A DNA stretch of 64,000 bases from Faecalicatena faecalis (GCF_012524165.2 NZ_JABACJ020000006.1:1-64000); one strand, 5' to 3'. Numbered from the stretch's first letter, positions 1 to 7,789 are shown. A program made the numbers and translations. Notes: generated from the sequence alone by a model not told the origin.

Positions 1-360
1 CGGCGACATCACAGCAAATCTCGAAGTTGTGAAGAATGAGGTGGATACAACCAAAGCTGGGGTATATGAAGTAACCTACAAGGTAACAGACAGCCAAGGA
101 GCATCCTATACAACAACAATTCAGGTTACAGTGAATCCGAAGATGGAAACACTGAACGAAGCACCAATTATCACAGCGACCGATAAAACAATTACAGTCG
201 GTGATACCTTTGACCCAAAAGCAGATGTAACAGCAAGCGATAAGGAAGACGGCGACATCACAGCAAATCTCGAAGTTGTGAAGAATGAGGTGGATACAAC
301 CAAAGCTGGGGTATATGAAGTAACCTACAAGGTAACAGACAGCCAAGGAGCATCCTATAC
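1..360 (+). repeat. Exact 111-bp duplication, 249-bp period
   Basis: Bases 1-111 and 250-360 are identical, and the offset of 249 bp equals 83 codons. The sequence codes for consecutive Ig-like repeats of the surface protein. Identity at synonymous sites points to recent duplication or gene conversion and predicts copy-number variation between strains. Confidence 0.9.
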
Positions 361-583
361 TAAGACGATTAAAGTCACAGTCAAAGAGAGAAAAATATCA
401 ACACCAAATACGGATAAAGAGAAAAAGCCGAATAACGGTGGAGATAAAATAAACAATACAGGCAATCCAAAAACAGGCGATCAGACAAATGTAGGTCTAT
501 TCACTTCTTTATTAGTCATCAGTGCATTAGGTATCGCAATTCTAGCGGTATTTAAGAAAAAGAAAGCCTTAGAGCATAAATAA
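2..583 (+). CDS. Sortase-anchored surface protein with Ig-like repeats (3' part only)
   Basis: The reading frame is already open at the left edge, so the N-terminus and signal peptide are missing. What remains is one partial and one complete bacterial Ig-like repeat of the DUF5011 kind (pattern GVYEVTYKVTDSQGAS), then a Lys/Asn/Pro-rich linker, an NPKTG motif standing in for LPXTG, a hydrophobic segment of about 20 residues and a KKKK tail. That order is the standard cell-wall sorting signal, so the protein is expected to be exported and covalently attached to peptidoglycan by a sortase. It lies just upstream of the oriT and relaxase and in the same orientation, so it is probably cargo or a contact factor of the mobile element. 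The ligand is unknown. GTG at 29 is an internal codon, not the start. Confidence 0.85.
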   Translation, partial: GDITANLEVVKNEVDTTKAGVYEVTYKVTDSQGASYTTTIQVTVNPKMETLNEAPIITATDKTITVGDTFDPKADVTASDKEDGDITANLEVVKNEVDTTKAGVYEVTYKVTDSQGASYTKTIKVTVKERKISTPNTDKEKKPNNGGDKINNTGNPKTGDQTNVGLFTSLLVISALGIAILAVFKKKKALEHK

Positions 584-655
584 GGTGTTTCTTTAAAAAC
601 ATGGAAGGATAAAGAGATAACAGGCTGTTGTGTGTTATCATAAGAAATTTTTATA

Positions 656-743
656 CCGACGAAGTGAACCGGACACGGTAGCGGAAGTCTCCAGACTTTC
701 CGGCACGCCAGCTTGCTGGCGAGGGGCTGGTTCACTTCGTCGG
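656..743. repeat. Large inverted repeat with nested hairpins upstream of oriT
   Basis: The 15-bp arms at 656-670 and 729-743 are perfect inverse complements (CCGACGAAGTGAACC and its complement). Inside lie two smaller palindromes, near GGAAGTCT/AGACTTTCC at about 682-701 and CGCCAG/CTGGCG at about 706-721, so the segment can fold as a cruciform or multi-branched hairpin. It lies about 30 bp upstream of the oriT-like site. A role as relaxase or accessory-protein binding site, or in single-strand processing, is inferred from position only. Confidence 0.7.
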
Positions 744-769
744 TTGGGCGAGTCTGCGAGCCGTTCAAA

Positions 770-794
770 GCCCCCGTTATCTAACAAGGGGGGC
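770..794 (+). other. Candidate origin of transfer (oriT)
   Basis: GCCCCC (770-775) and GGGGGC (789-794) bracket a GTTATCTAACAA core. This is the C-run/CTAACA/G-run layout that I recall for oriT of ICEBs1 and Tn916, which are nicked by relaxases of the NicK/Orf20 group. The next gene downstream is an Orf20-like relaxase, which is the expected neighbour. Of the bases 584-1031 without a gene, this site and the inverted repeat just upstream are the only structures seen. Confidence 0.75.
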
Positions 795-1031
795 ACAAAA
801 AACAAGAGTCAATATACATTAACAAGCGGAAAACGCTGTATTTACAAGGCGAAACTGCATTTTACATGGTGTGATATAAATTATGCCATTATCACTTGGG
901 AAAATTGAACAAGACATAGGAAAGACAGTTGATTTCAAACGAGAAATTGATTGTCTTTTTCTTTTGCAGAAATTTAAGTATAGGCAATTATCAAATACGG
1001 TAGTTGCTTTTTTGATTGGAGGAATTTTAGA

Positions 1032-2246
1032 ATGAATGATAAAAACTTTATTGAAGAACTAAGACAAAAGCGTGAGGAATACGGAGTAACACAAACAAGG
1101 CTTGCTGTTGCCTGTGGTATCAGCCGTGAATATTACAACCGCATTGAAAAAGGGAAACAGCCATTGAATGACGAATTAAGAGAAGTCATAGAAAAACAGA
1201 TTGAGCGTTTCAATCCGCAAGAACCACTATTCTTATTGATTGATTACTTTCGTGTCCGCTTTCCTACTACGGACGCATTGGCGATTATCCGTGATGTATT
1301 ACAACTGAAATCTGATTATATGCTTTATGAAGATTATGGAAAATACGGATATGAAAGCAAATATGTACTTGGCGACATCAATATCATGTGTTCCATGCAG
1401 GAGCATTTAGGTGTTTTATTGGAACTGAAAGGCAAAGGCTGTCGGCAAATGGAATGTTATCTGCTGGCACAGGAACGCTCATGGTATGACTTCATGCTGG
1501 ATTGTATGACGGCTGGTGGTGTGATGAAACGGCTTGATTTGGCTATCAATGACCGAGCAGGAATATTGGATATTCCAAAGTTAAAGGAAAAATACAAGGC
1601 TGGCGAATGTGTTTCCTATTTTCGTATGCAGAAAGATTACAGCGGTACAGAAAAATGCGGTAGCGATTTACCAAAGAATACAGGAGAAACCTTATATCTC
1701 GGTTCAACAAGTAGCGAATTATATATGTGTGCTTATCAGAAAAATTATGAGCAGTATGTCAAGAATGGCACAGAAATTGAAGATACGGAGATTAAGAACC
1801 GTTTTGAAATACGCATGAAGAATGAACGAGCCTATTATGCGGTTGTAGATTTACTGACCTATCGGGACGCTGAACGCACCGCTTTTTCTATCATCAATCA
1901 TTATGTCCGCTTTGTTGACAGAGAGGACGACAAGCCAAAAAGTCAATGGATAACAAATGATGATTGGGCATGGTTTGTAGGGGAAAACAGAGAGCCGATA
2001 CGCTTAACCACAAAGCCAGAGCCTTACACTTTACAAAAAGCGTTGCATTGGCTACAAAGACAAGTTGCACCAACAATAAAAATGGTACAGGCATTAGACA
2101 GAGAAAATCATACAACGATACTGAAAGATATGATTGAGCAGGCAGAACTTAAAGACAAGCATAAACATTTATTACAATTAGAGAAATCAACCATAGAAGA
2201 ACGTATAGATACCGCTGTTCCACAAGAGAATGACGGTATTTTTTAA
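1032..2246 (+). CDS. Tn916 Orf20-like relaxase (Rep_trans/MobT family)
   Basis: The 404-residue protein would nick the element at oriT and lead the strand during conjugative transfer. Residues of about 8-55 form an XRE-type helix-turn-helix (core TQTRLAVACGISREYYNRIE), and the rest matches the replication-initiator-like relaxase fold seen in Tn916 Orf20, with the strand KRLDLAIND near residue 165. The N-terminal HTH plus Rep_trans layout is diagnostic of the MobT group. It starts with ATG after GGAGGAATTTTAGA. It follows a candidate oriT by about 240 bp. In Tn916 this gene is followed by conjugation genes; here the recombinase comes almost directly after, so transfer genes, if present, lie to the left of the window. 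Confidence 0.88.
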   Translation: MNDKNFIEELRQKREEYGVTQTRLAVACGISREYYNRIEKGKQPLNDELREVIEKQIERFNPQEPLFLLIDYFRVRFPTTDALAIIRDVLQLKSDYMLYEDYGKYGYESKYVLGDINIMCSMQEHLGVLLELKGKGCRQMECYLLAQERSWYDFMLDCMTAGGVMKRLDLAINDRAGILDIPKLKEKYKAGECVSYFRMQKDYSGTEKCGSDLPKNTGETLYLGSTSSELYMCAYQKNYEQYVKNGTEIEDTEIKNRFEIRMKNERAYYAVVDLLTYRDAERTAFSIINHYVRFVDREDDKPKSQWITNDDWAWFVGENREPIRLTTKPEPYTLQKALHWLQRQVAPTIKMVQALDRENHTTILKDMIEQAELKDKHKHLLQLEKSTIEERIDTAVPQENDGIF

Positions 2247-2289
2247 TGTAATTGAAAAATTTCAGATTTAGTCAGCAAAGAGCTGTTTT

Positions 2290-2840
2290 CATTCCCTATG
2301 TGAAGTGAAAGAAGAAAAATAAATTTTTTATTAAATCTGCAACAAAACGGCTACTTGCGTACAGATATGGTGCGAGAAAAGGAAATCTAAACTTTTTTTG
2401 AAAATAGGTCATTAAATCGGGGCTTGCTGTCCCTATATGAAGTGAAAGAAGAAAAAAGTTTTGAAAAAATGACGGAAATTCGTGATTTGTGGACAGTGTT
2501 CTATGAAAAGAAGAAAAGCATCATCATTTTGTATTCAAACAGGCATTATCAGTTGAGTGTTGATGTGAAAAGAGGAAAATACTTTATTCTAAACCTAACA
2601 ATTTAAGGTTTCCGTTCCCTATATGGTGCAAAGAAAATATTTCATTCTATTGTTGGCAGTAACGGTATGGTTTGGGTAGTTAGGGTGTGAAAAGAAAAAT
2701 AATCTTTTTTCGTCATTAACTTAGCAAAATGACAATGTCTATCCCTATATGGTGCAAGAAAAGAAGTTAAAATTTTTCCATTTCAACTTAGCAAATGGAC
2801 GTTTGCTGTACAGATAGTAGTGAAAAAGGAGAAAATCAAC
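2290..2840 (+). repeat. Array of degenerate iteron-like repeats, about 60-70 bp spacing
   Basis: A loose unit, ending in CCCTATATG then GTGC or AAGTG and then a purine-rich AAAGAAGAAAA, recurs roughly at 2294, 2361, 2431, 2500, 2560, 2617, 2680, 2743 and 2810. The best matching copies are at 2431, 2617 and 2743. Steps are 60-70 bp. The intervening DNA is AT-rich and no convincing gene is seen between 2247 and 3105. The array lies between relaxase and recombinase; it could be a protein-binding array, a single-strand origin or part of a replication region. Confidence 0.65.
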
Positions 2841-3105
2841 CGTTGATTGCCAAAATGAACCGTTCCATTTGTACTAATAACGGAAAAAGTTTTGGATTTT
2901 GGTTACGTTTCCCCTCTTTTCCAACGCAGTATATAGGAAAGATGATTTTCTTCTTTCGTGTTCTTTGACAACTGAATAAAGCAATTCAATACGTTTGACA
3001 GACAGCGAGCCGTTGAAACAAATACGCCACGACCTTTCCCCTGCAAGAGCGAGCGAAAACCTATTTGTGTTCTTATAAAAGATTTGTCCTCTTTTATCGC
3101 CATGA

Positions 3106-3279
3106 CCTGTACTGTCAGATAATGATACTCCAGTACAGCCACAGCTTGAGCGTTCAGAGCGTCGCACGCAATGGGTACGGCTACATAAGAACTATGCAGA
3201 GGTGGAACTCCTGTGGGCTATGACAAAAGCCGTTGAATTGCTTAGAAAGATTTTACAGAAAGGGGGTATGTGTTATTGA
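3106..3279 (+). pseudogene. C-terminal coding remnant, unrecognised
   Basis: A frame free of stops runs from just after a TGA to a TGA at 3277-3279 and encodes a charged, helical-looking tail (LERSERRTQWVRLHKNYAEV, then WAMTKAVELLRKILQKG). It has no start codon with a ribosome site, so it looks like the 3' end of a gene whose 5' part is lost or frameshifted. Upstream 2841-3105 holds two TTGACA hexamers (near 2963 and 2996) but no recognisable coding sequence. The family was not recognised. Confidence 0.35.
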
Positions 3280-3442
3280 TAATGCTGTAAAAACAATTCA
3301 AAAGAAAAATGGCAAGTGTGGCATTGGCAACAGAGGAAAGACAAAGATTGTAGTAAAAGAGCATTTTTCCGAAAAGGGCAAAACAATGGAAGAACTTCTA
3401 ACTGATGTCATGCTGGAAAAAGCAAAGCAGACAATCGCATAA
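3233..3442 (+). CDS. Small transposon-associated protein (TnpW-like, tentative)
   Basis: This short reading frame has the core KTKIVVKEHFSEKGKTMEEL followed by a helical tail, which recalls the small TnpW-type proteins commonly found just upstream of large serine recombinases in clostridial elements. The longest frame begins at TTG 3233, but an AGGGGG ribosome site at 3261-3266 suggests initiation nearer 3272-3275, possibly at a non-standard codon, which would give about 55 residues. It overlaps the end of the remnant just upstream in another frame. Its function is unknown. Confidence 0.5.
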   Translation: MNCLERFYRKGVCVIDNAVKTIQKKNGKCGIGNRGKTKIVVKEHFSEKGKTMEELLTDVMLEKAKQTIA

Positions 3443-3467
3443 AATCAGTGCAGTTGTAAGAAATAGA

Positions 3468-3497
3468 TTGAATGACAAAAAGTACCCGTGTTATACT
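3468..3497 (+). promoter_or_regulatory. Promoter of the serine recombinase
   Basis: TTGAAT at 3468-3473 and TATACT at 3492-3497 are separated by 18 bp. The -10 box lies within the left end of the ACCCGTGTT/AACACGGGT inverted repeat. The gene starts at 3554 after AAAGGAGG. Confidence 0.65.
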
Positions 3498-3528
3498 TTA
3501 CTTGCAAGCAGGTATTGTAAACACGGGT
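3484..3528. promoter_or_regulatory. Inverted-repeat operator or leader hairpin at the recombinase promoter
   Basis: ACCCGTGTT (3484-3492) is the inverse complement of AACACGGGT (3520-3528), and the palindrome CTTGCAAG lies between them. Because the left arm abuts the -10 box, the site could be an operator or, once transcribed, a leader hairpin that limits recombinase expression. Confidence 0.5.
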
Positions 3529-3553
3529 TAGTTATAAAGGAGGATAACTGACA

Positions 3554-5167
3554 ATGAAACAACAGATTTACAATACTGCACTTTATCTTAGGTTAAGCCG
3601 AGATGATGAATTACAGGGCGAAAGTTCCAGCATTACCACACAGAGAAGTATGTTGCGTTTATATGCAAAAGAACATCATTTGAATGTCATTGATGAATAT
3701 ATTGATGACGGCTGGTCGGGAACAAATTTTGACAGACCGAGTTTTCAAAGAATGATTGAGGATATAGAGGCAGGAAAAATCAACTGTGTTGTAACGAAAG
3801 ACCTTTCCCGTCTTGGCAGAAATTATATTATGACAGGACAATATACAGAATTGTATTTCCCTAGTCATAATGTCCGCTACATAGCGATTGATGACGGTGT
3901 AGACAGCGAAAAAGGCGAAAGTGAGATTGCACCATTTAAGAACATCATCAATGAATGGGTGGCAAGAGATACAAGCCGTAAAGTCAAATCAGCATTTAAG
4001 ACAAAGTTTGCGGAGGGGGCTCATTACAGTGCTTATGCTCCGTTAGGATATAAGAAACACCCTGACATCAAAGGAAAACTGTTGATTGATGATGAAACAA
4101 AATGGATTATTGAAAAAATCTTTTCCCTAGCCTATCAAGGTTACGGAAGTGCAAAAATCACAAAGCAGTTAAGAGCAGAAAAAGTTCCGACAGCGTCATG
4201 GCTAAATTTTACAAGATACGGTACTTTTGCACATATCTTTGAGGGAAAACCCGAAAGTAAGCGTTATGAGTGGACGATTGCTCATGTCAAGGCGATATTG
4301 AAAAGTGAGGTTTATATCGGAAACAGTGTTCACAATATGCAGTCTACGGTATCGTTCAAGAGTAAAAAGAAAGTGCGTAAACCCGAAAGTGAATGGTTTC
4401 GAGTAGAAAACACTCACGAGCCGATTATTGACAAGGAAGTGTTCTATCGTGTGCAGGAGCAGATAAAATCAAGACGCAGACAGACAAAGGAAAAGGCAAC
4501 GCCGATTTTTGCAGGGCTTGTCAAGTGTGCGGATTGTGGCTGGTCTATGAGATTTGGAACGAATAAGGCAAATAAAACGCCTTACAGTTATTATGCTTGC
4601 AGTTACTACGGGCAGTTTGGCAAAGGTAATTGTTCTATGCACTACATTCGTTATGATGTGCTGTATCAAGCCGTATTGGAACGCTTGCAGTATTGGGCTA
4701 AGGCAGTACAGCAGGACGAAGAAAAGGTATTGAATAAGATACAAAAGGCTGGCAATGCAGAGCGAATACGGGAAAAGAAGAAAAAGGCAAGTACATTGAA
4801 GAAAGCCGAGAACAGACAAAATGAGATTGACCGTTTATTTGCGAAAATGTATGAAGATAGAGCCTGTGAGAAGATAACAGAGCGAAATTTTGTGATGTTG
4901 TCCAGCAAGTACCAAAAAGAACAGATAGAACTGGAACAGCAGATAACAAGCCTAAGAGAAGAACTAAGTAAAATGGAACAGGATATGATAGGTGCTGAAA
5001 AGTGGATTGAGTTAATCAAGGAATATTCCGTACCAAAGGAACTGACAGCACCATTATTAAATGCCATGATAGAAAAAATCCTCATACATGAAGCAACAAC
5101 GAATGAGGATAACGAAAGAATACAGGAAATTGAGATATATTACCGATTTATCGGAAAAGTTGAGTAA
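3554..5167 (+). CDS. Large serine recombinase (TndX-like integrase)
   Basis: This 537-residue site-specific recombinase would excise and integrate the element. The resolvase catalytic domain occupies about residues 1-150, with the catalytic serine in YLRLSRDDE and the motif TKDLSRLGR. A recombinase domain follows (about 165-280), then a zinc ribbon near 325-365 (CADCGWSM and later CSYYGQFGKGNC), a coiled coil and a DUF4368-type C-terminus ending IYYRFIGKVE. Length and domain order match TndX of Tn5397, an element that also pairs a Tn916-type transfer module with a serine recombinase. It has a strong ribosome site, AAAGGAGG. It is the last gene before the element end. Confidence 0.93.
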   Translation: MKQQIYNTALYLRLSRDDELQGESSSITTQRSMLRLYAKEHHLNVIDEYIDDGWSGTNFDRPSFQRMIEDIEAGKINCVVTKDLSRLGRNYIMTGQYTELYFPSHNVRYIAIDDGVDSEKGESEIAPFKNIINEWVARDTSRKVKSAFKTKFAEGAHYSAYAPLGYKKHPDIKGKLLIDDETKWIIEKIFSLAYQGYGSAKITKQLRAEKVPTASWLNFTRYGTFAHIFEGKPESKRYEWTIAHVKAILKSEVYIGNSVHNMQSTVSFKSKKKVRKPESEWFRVENTHEPIIDKEVFYRVQEQIKSRRRQTKEKATPIFAGLVKCADCGWSMRFGTNKANKTPYSYYACSYYGQFGKGNCSMHYIRYDVLYQAVLERLQYWAKAVQQDEEKVLNKIQKAGNAERIREKKKKASTLKKAENRQNEIDRLFAKMYEDRACEKITERNFVMLSSKYQKEQIELEQQITSLREELSKMEQDMIGAEKWIELIKEYSVPKELTAPLLNAMIEKILIHEATTNEDNERIQEIEIYYRFIGKVE

Positions 5168-5190
5168 TCAACAAGAGTAATATTTTTAAC

Positions 5191-5200
5191 TAAGGGAAAC
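5191..5200. other. Right attachment junction of the mobile element
   Basis: From 5196 the sequence reads as host gene (GAA ACC GGT ACC, residues ETGTALPEL) in a frame that continues to 5915. The preceding bases CTAAG break the expected KW codons of an XRE domain. The breakpoint is therefore near 5193-5197, with GG/GA available as crossover dinucleotide; GA is what I recall for TndX-type enzymes. The matching left junction lies outside the window. Confidence 0.75.
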
Positions 5201-5915
5201 CGGTACCGCACTTCCTGAGCTGGCAAAGATCATCACACTTTCCGAGATCTTTCAGGTGAGCGTGGATTATCTTGTAAAAGATTATATAGAAGAGGACTCC
5301 TTAGACAAGAACGTACCACTCGATAGAATAAAAGAGGAAGAGGCTCGATATCCTTGCAGGGATTCCGGGCAGATCGAGTTTGAGGAGACTGTGGAGGAAA
5401 TCCGCAGCTATATCCACGGATATGAATTCACGAGTAAGACAACAATTGCAGGACTTCCGCTCGTTTCTATCCGATTTTCACGAAAGCTTGGGAAAAATTG
5501 TGCGGCGAAAGGAATCATTGCAATTGGAAATTTAGCCATAGGAGTGATTAGTATTGGCTTGATATCTGTAGGTGTATTTTCTGTGGGATGTCTTGCTCTT
5601 GGGCTGCTGGCCTTGGGGGCCATTGCCTGCGGAGGCGCTGCAATGGGGGCAGTCGCCTTGGGCATACTGGCAGTCGGTACAGCGGCGGTCGGTATCTACG
5701 CGGGCGGAGTTGCGGTCTATGGCAGAGAGATTGCGGTCGGCGTTGCGGCAGCAGGAAAGACGGTGATTGCAGAAAATCCTGACGGTGTATATGAGCTGGT
5801 ATATTATAAGGGCATTGCGGAAGAGACGATCAGACACTTCCTTCTCCAACACCATCCGAATCTATGGAAACCTTTGCTGGATATTTTTACTCTGGTAGGG
5901 ACACATATCAAATAA
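5196..5915 (+). pseudogene. XRE-family regulator, 5' part separated by the element
   Basis: The frame opens with ETGTALPELAKIITLSEIFQ, the last part of an XRE/HTH_3 DNA-binding domain, continues VSVDYLVKDY and then a hydrophobic C-terminal domain. The preceding recognition helix is absent because the mobile element ends at about 5195. The C-terminal part contains about 14 five-residue units of the form (A/S)-h-G-x-x, for example SVGVF SVGCL ALGLL ALGAI, covering roughly half the protein, and then a short soluble tail. A GTG at 5256 could allow a truncated product without the DNA-binding domain. Excision of the element should restore the gene. The function of the repeat domain is unknown. Confidence 0.8.
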
Positions 5916-5922
5916 GAACATT

Positions 5923-5983
5923 AAAAGCGCTTAAGGGCAGTATATGGACACATGCATCCATACTTCCCTGGAGCGCTTTTTGT
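5923..5983 (+). terminator. Rho-independent terminator after the XRE gene
   Basis: AAAAGCGC (5923-5930) pairs with GCGCTTTT (5973-5980). The stem extends inward through GGG/CCC and ATGG/CCAT around a short loop, and a T-run follows. Confidence 0.75.
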
Positions 5984-6105
5984 ATGGTAAAATGAAGCTT
6001 CGTAAGTATTTGATATCTGATTTTTTTATGAAAACAGGGTAAGGTCATATTGGATATGTGACAGAAAAAGGGCAATCATATAGGGAAAAGGGAGAGGAGA
6101 ATAGA

Positions 6106-7302
6106 ATGCCAGAGGTTTATAAAGAGACAGACGGTCATAATTTAAAAAGGAAATCGTTCAGGCTCCGTTGGAAAAACATCTATCCCAAAAGGCCGAGATT
6201 CGTTTTTGAGCCTGCGATCCTGATTCAGTCAGTGAGAATTGCAGCGGGGAGCGGAGCGGCGATGTTTGCGGCCTCGGCGCTGCATTTGGAATTCGCGGCT
6301 TCGGCAGGGATGGTCACTTTATTAACGATATTGACGACAAGGTGGGAGACATTAAAGTTATCAGCAGCACGTATTCTGACCTTTGTGATGGCTGTTGTGT
6401 TATGCTATGCTGTATTTACAAAAATCAATAATAATGGCGCTGCATTTGGCGTGTTTGTATTTTTTCTAATTATACTAAGTGAATGGATCGGCTGGAGGGT
6501 GACTGCATCGGTGAATGCGGTAATCGGGACCCACTTTTTATCTACCCGGGATTTTAGTCCCCGCTTTATTGTTAACGAATTTCTGATTGTTCTAATTGGT
6601 ATCCTGATTGCTGTGGTCGTCAACCTATTTCAGCATAACGGAAGACAGAGAGAAAAAATTATTACTGGAATCCGATATGTAGAAGCAGATTTTCGGGACG
6701 TTTTGAAGATGCTTGCCTATGATCTGTCCAGAGAAAATTTTCAGGAAATGCAAGGAAAAGAGGAAACGCAAGGAAATGAGGAAGCGCAGCAGGATAGGGC
6801 AGAGCAATGTACGGATACGGTCTGGGTGAAATTAGACCGGCTTGAGCAGAGAGTGGAAGAGTTTCAGGAGCAGGCACGGATTTATCAGTATAATACATTT
6901 CAGGCGCATACCAGCTATTACAGCCGTTACTTTGAGATGCGTATGAAGCAGTGTAAATCGCTGCAGAGTCTGCATTCTGAATTAGAGAAAATCAAGAAAA
7001 TGCCCAGACAGGCAGACATCATCGCCGAGTTTATCCTATATTTATCAGAGCATGTAATGGAAATGAATGATCCACAAAAGCAGCTTATGCGTCTGAAAGA
7101 GCTGTTTGAGGATATGAAACGTGAGGAACTTCCGGTCACCCGTGAGGAGTTTGAGAGCAGGGCAGTTCTGTATCATATCCTGATGGATTTAGAGGAATTT
7201 CTACAGTATAAACGCGAGTTCGTAGAATGTATCGATGACACGCAGTTCCAGGTCTATTGGGAAAAAGCGGTAGAGGAATTCAGTTCATCTAACAGGGCCT
7301 GA
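6106..7302 (+). CDS. Aromatic acid exporter family protein (ArAE_1/DUF939)
   Basis: The protein of about 398 residues has an N-terminal block of four to six hydrophobic segments (from about residue 45 to 180) and a soluble, helical, Glu/Gln-rich C-terminal half. This is the layout of the FUSC/ArAE_1 family (aromatic acid exporter-like, with its C-terminal domain). Substrates of these proteins in Firmicutes are mostly unproven. I chose ATG 6106 because GGAGAGGAG lies just upstream; an in-frame GTG at 6058 would only add a hydrophilic extension. Its 3' end overlaps the convergent DtxR-type gene by 49 bp, so the two transcripts share antisense ends. Confidence 0.75.
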   Translation: MPEVYKETDGHNLKRKSFRLRWKNIYPKRPRFVFEPAILIQSVRIAAGSGAAMFAASALHLEFAASAGMVTLLTILTTRWETLKLSAARILTFVMAVVLCYAVFTKINNNGAAFGVFVFFLIILSEWIGWRVTASVNAVIGTHFLSTRDFSPRFIVNEFLIVLIGILIAVVVNLFQHNGRQREKIITGIRYVEADFRDVLKMLAYDLSRENFQEMQGKEETQGNEEAQQDRAEQCTDTVWVKLDRLEQRVEEFQEQARIYQYNTFQAHTSYYSRYFEMRMKQCKSLQSLHSELEKIKKMPRQADIIAEFILYLSEHVMEMNDPQKQLMRLKELFEDMKREELPVTREEFESRAVLYHILMDLEEFLQYKREFVECIDDTQFQVYWEKAVEEFSSSNRA

Positions 7303-7694
7303 AGATGCTCGATTGTCCTTCTGTCAATAAAGTGTTCGATTTTTTCGACCTGCTCCAATTCATTTTCTGAGTCGTTGAGAAGGCAGAGAAATTCATGCAG
7401 GACATTGTGCCTGTAAAGCAAATAGTTTCCAGCCTCGCGGCCTTTCGGAGTGACAGTCAGATAACCGTACTTTTCAAATGAGAGATACCCTCTTTCCTTT
7501 AAAGCATTGACCATCTTTGAGGCGGAAGAGGGTTTTACATGAAGCCTTTCAGACAGCTCCTGGATTCTGACGATATCCTGCTGTTTTAACATCCGGCAGA
7601 TCATCTCCAGATAGTCCTCCATAGATGCAGTCAGATCATCTGTATTATGTAGTTCATATCCTTTTTGTGTATAAAAATCATTTCTATTGCCCAT
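7254..7694 (-). CDS. DtxR/MntR-family metal-dependent repressor
   Basis: The 146-residue regulator has an N-terminal winged helix-turn-helix (SMEDYLEMICRML, then IQELSERLHVKPSSASKMVN, then LTVTPKGREAG) and a short helical dimerisation and metal-binding domain with HNVLHEFL and EHFIDRRTIEHL. There is no C-terminal SH3-like domain, so it is of the short MntR-like form. It lies divergently from feoA, and the natural target is the feoAB promoter in response to Fe2+ or Mn2+. ATG 7694 follows GAGGAG; a GTG at 7742 is a possible longer start. Confidence 0.85.
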   Translation of the reverse strand: MGNRNDFYTQKGYELHNTDDLTASMEDYLEMICRMLKQQDIVRIQELSERLHVKPSSASKMVNALKERGYLSFEKYGYLTVTPKGREAGNYLLYRHNVLHEFLCLLNDSENELEQVEKIEHFIDRRTIEHLQALLDELNSSTAFSQ

Positions 7695-7772
7695 ATAAAA
7701 GTTTCTCCTCTTCTTTACAAAGTCACGTTTTAGATCAGTCACACTTTTTTGATTCCTTAATATTATAGAAGC

Positions 7773-7789
7773 AGGAAAGAAAGTTTCCT
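7773..7789. promoter_or_regulatory. Candidate operator between the repressor and feoA
   Basis: AGGAAA (7773-7778) and TTTCCT (7784-7789) form an inverted repeat in the divergent intergenic region, where a DtxR-type repressor would be expected to bind. It does not match the classical DtxR box well, so the assignment is weak. Confidence 0.3.

Noticed and set aside
630-908. 92-codon frame across the oriT region
   Set aside because: It runs through the cruciform and oriT palindromes and has no ribosome site.
2424-2606. Plus-strand frame of 60 codons inside the repeat array
   Set aside because: It is made of the repeat motif itself, lacks a ribosome site and shows no protein-like pattern.
2290-2840. 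Possible CRISPR array
   Set aside because: Repeats are short, degenerate and unevenly spaced, and no cas gene is present.
2874-3167. Two minus-strand frames of 97 and 79 codons
   Set aside because: No ribosome site and no recognised motif. They oppose the coding remnant on the plus strand, so they are probably shadows.
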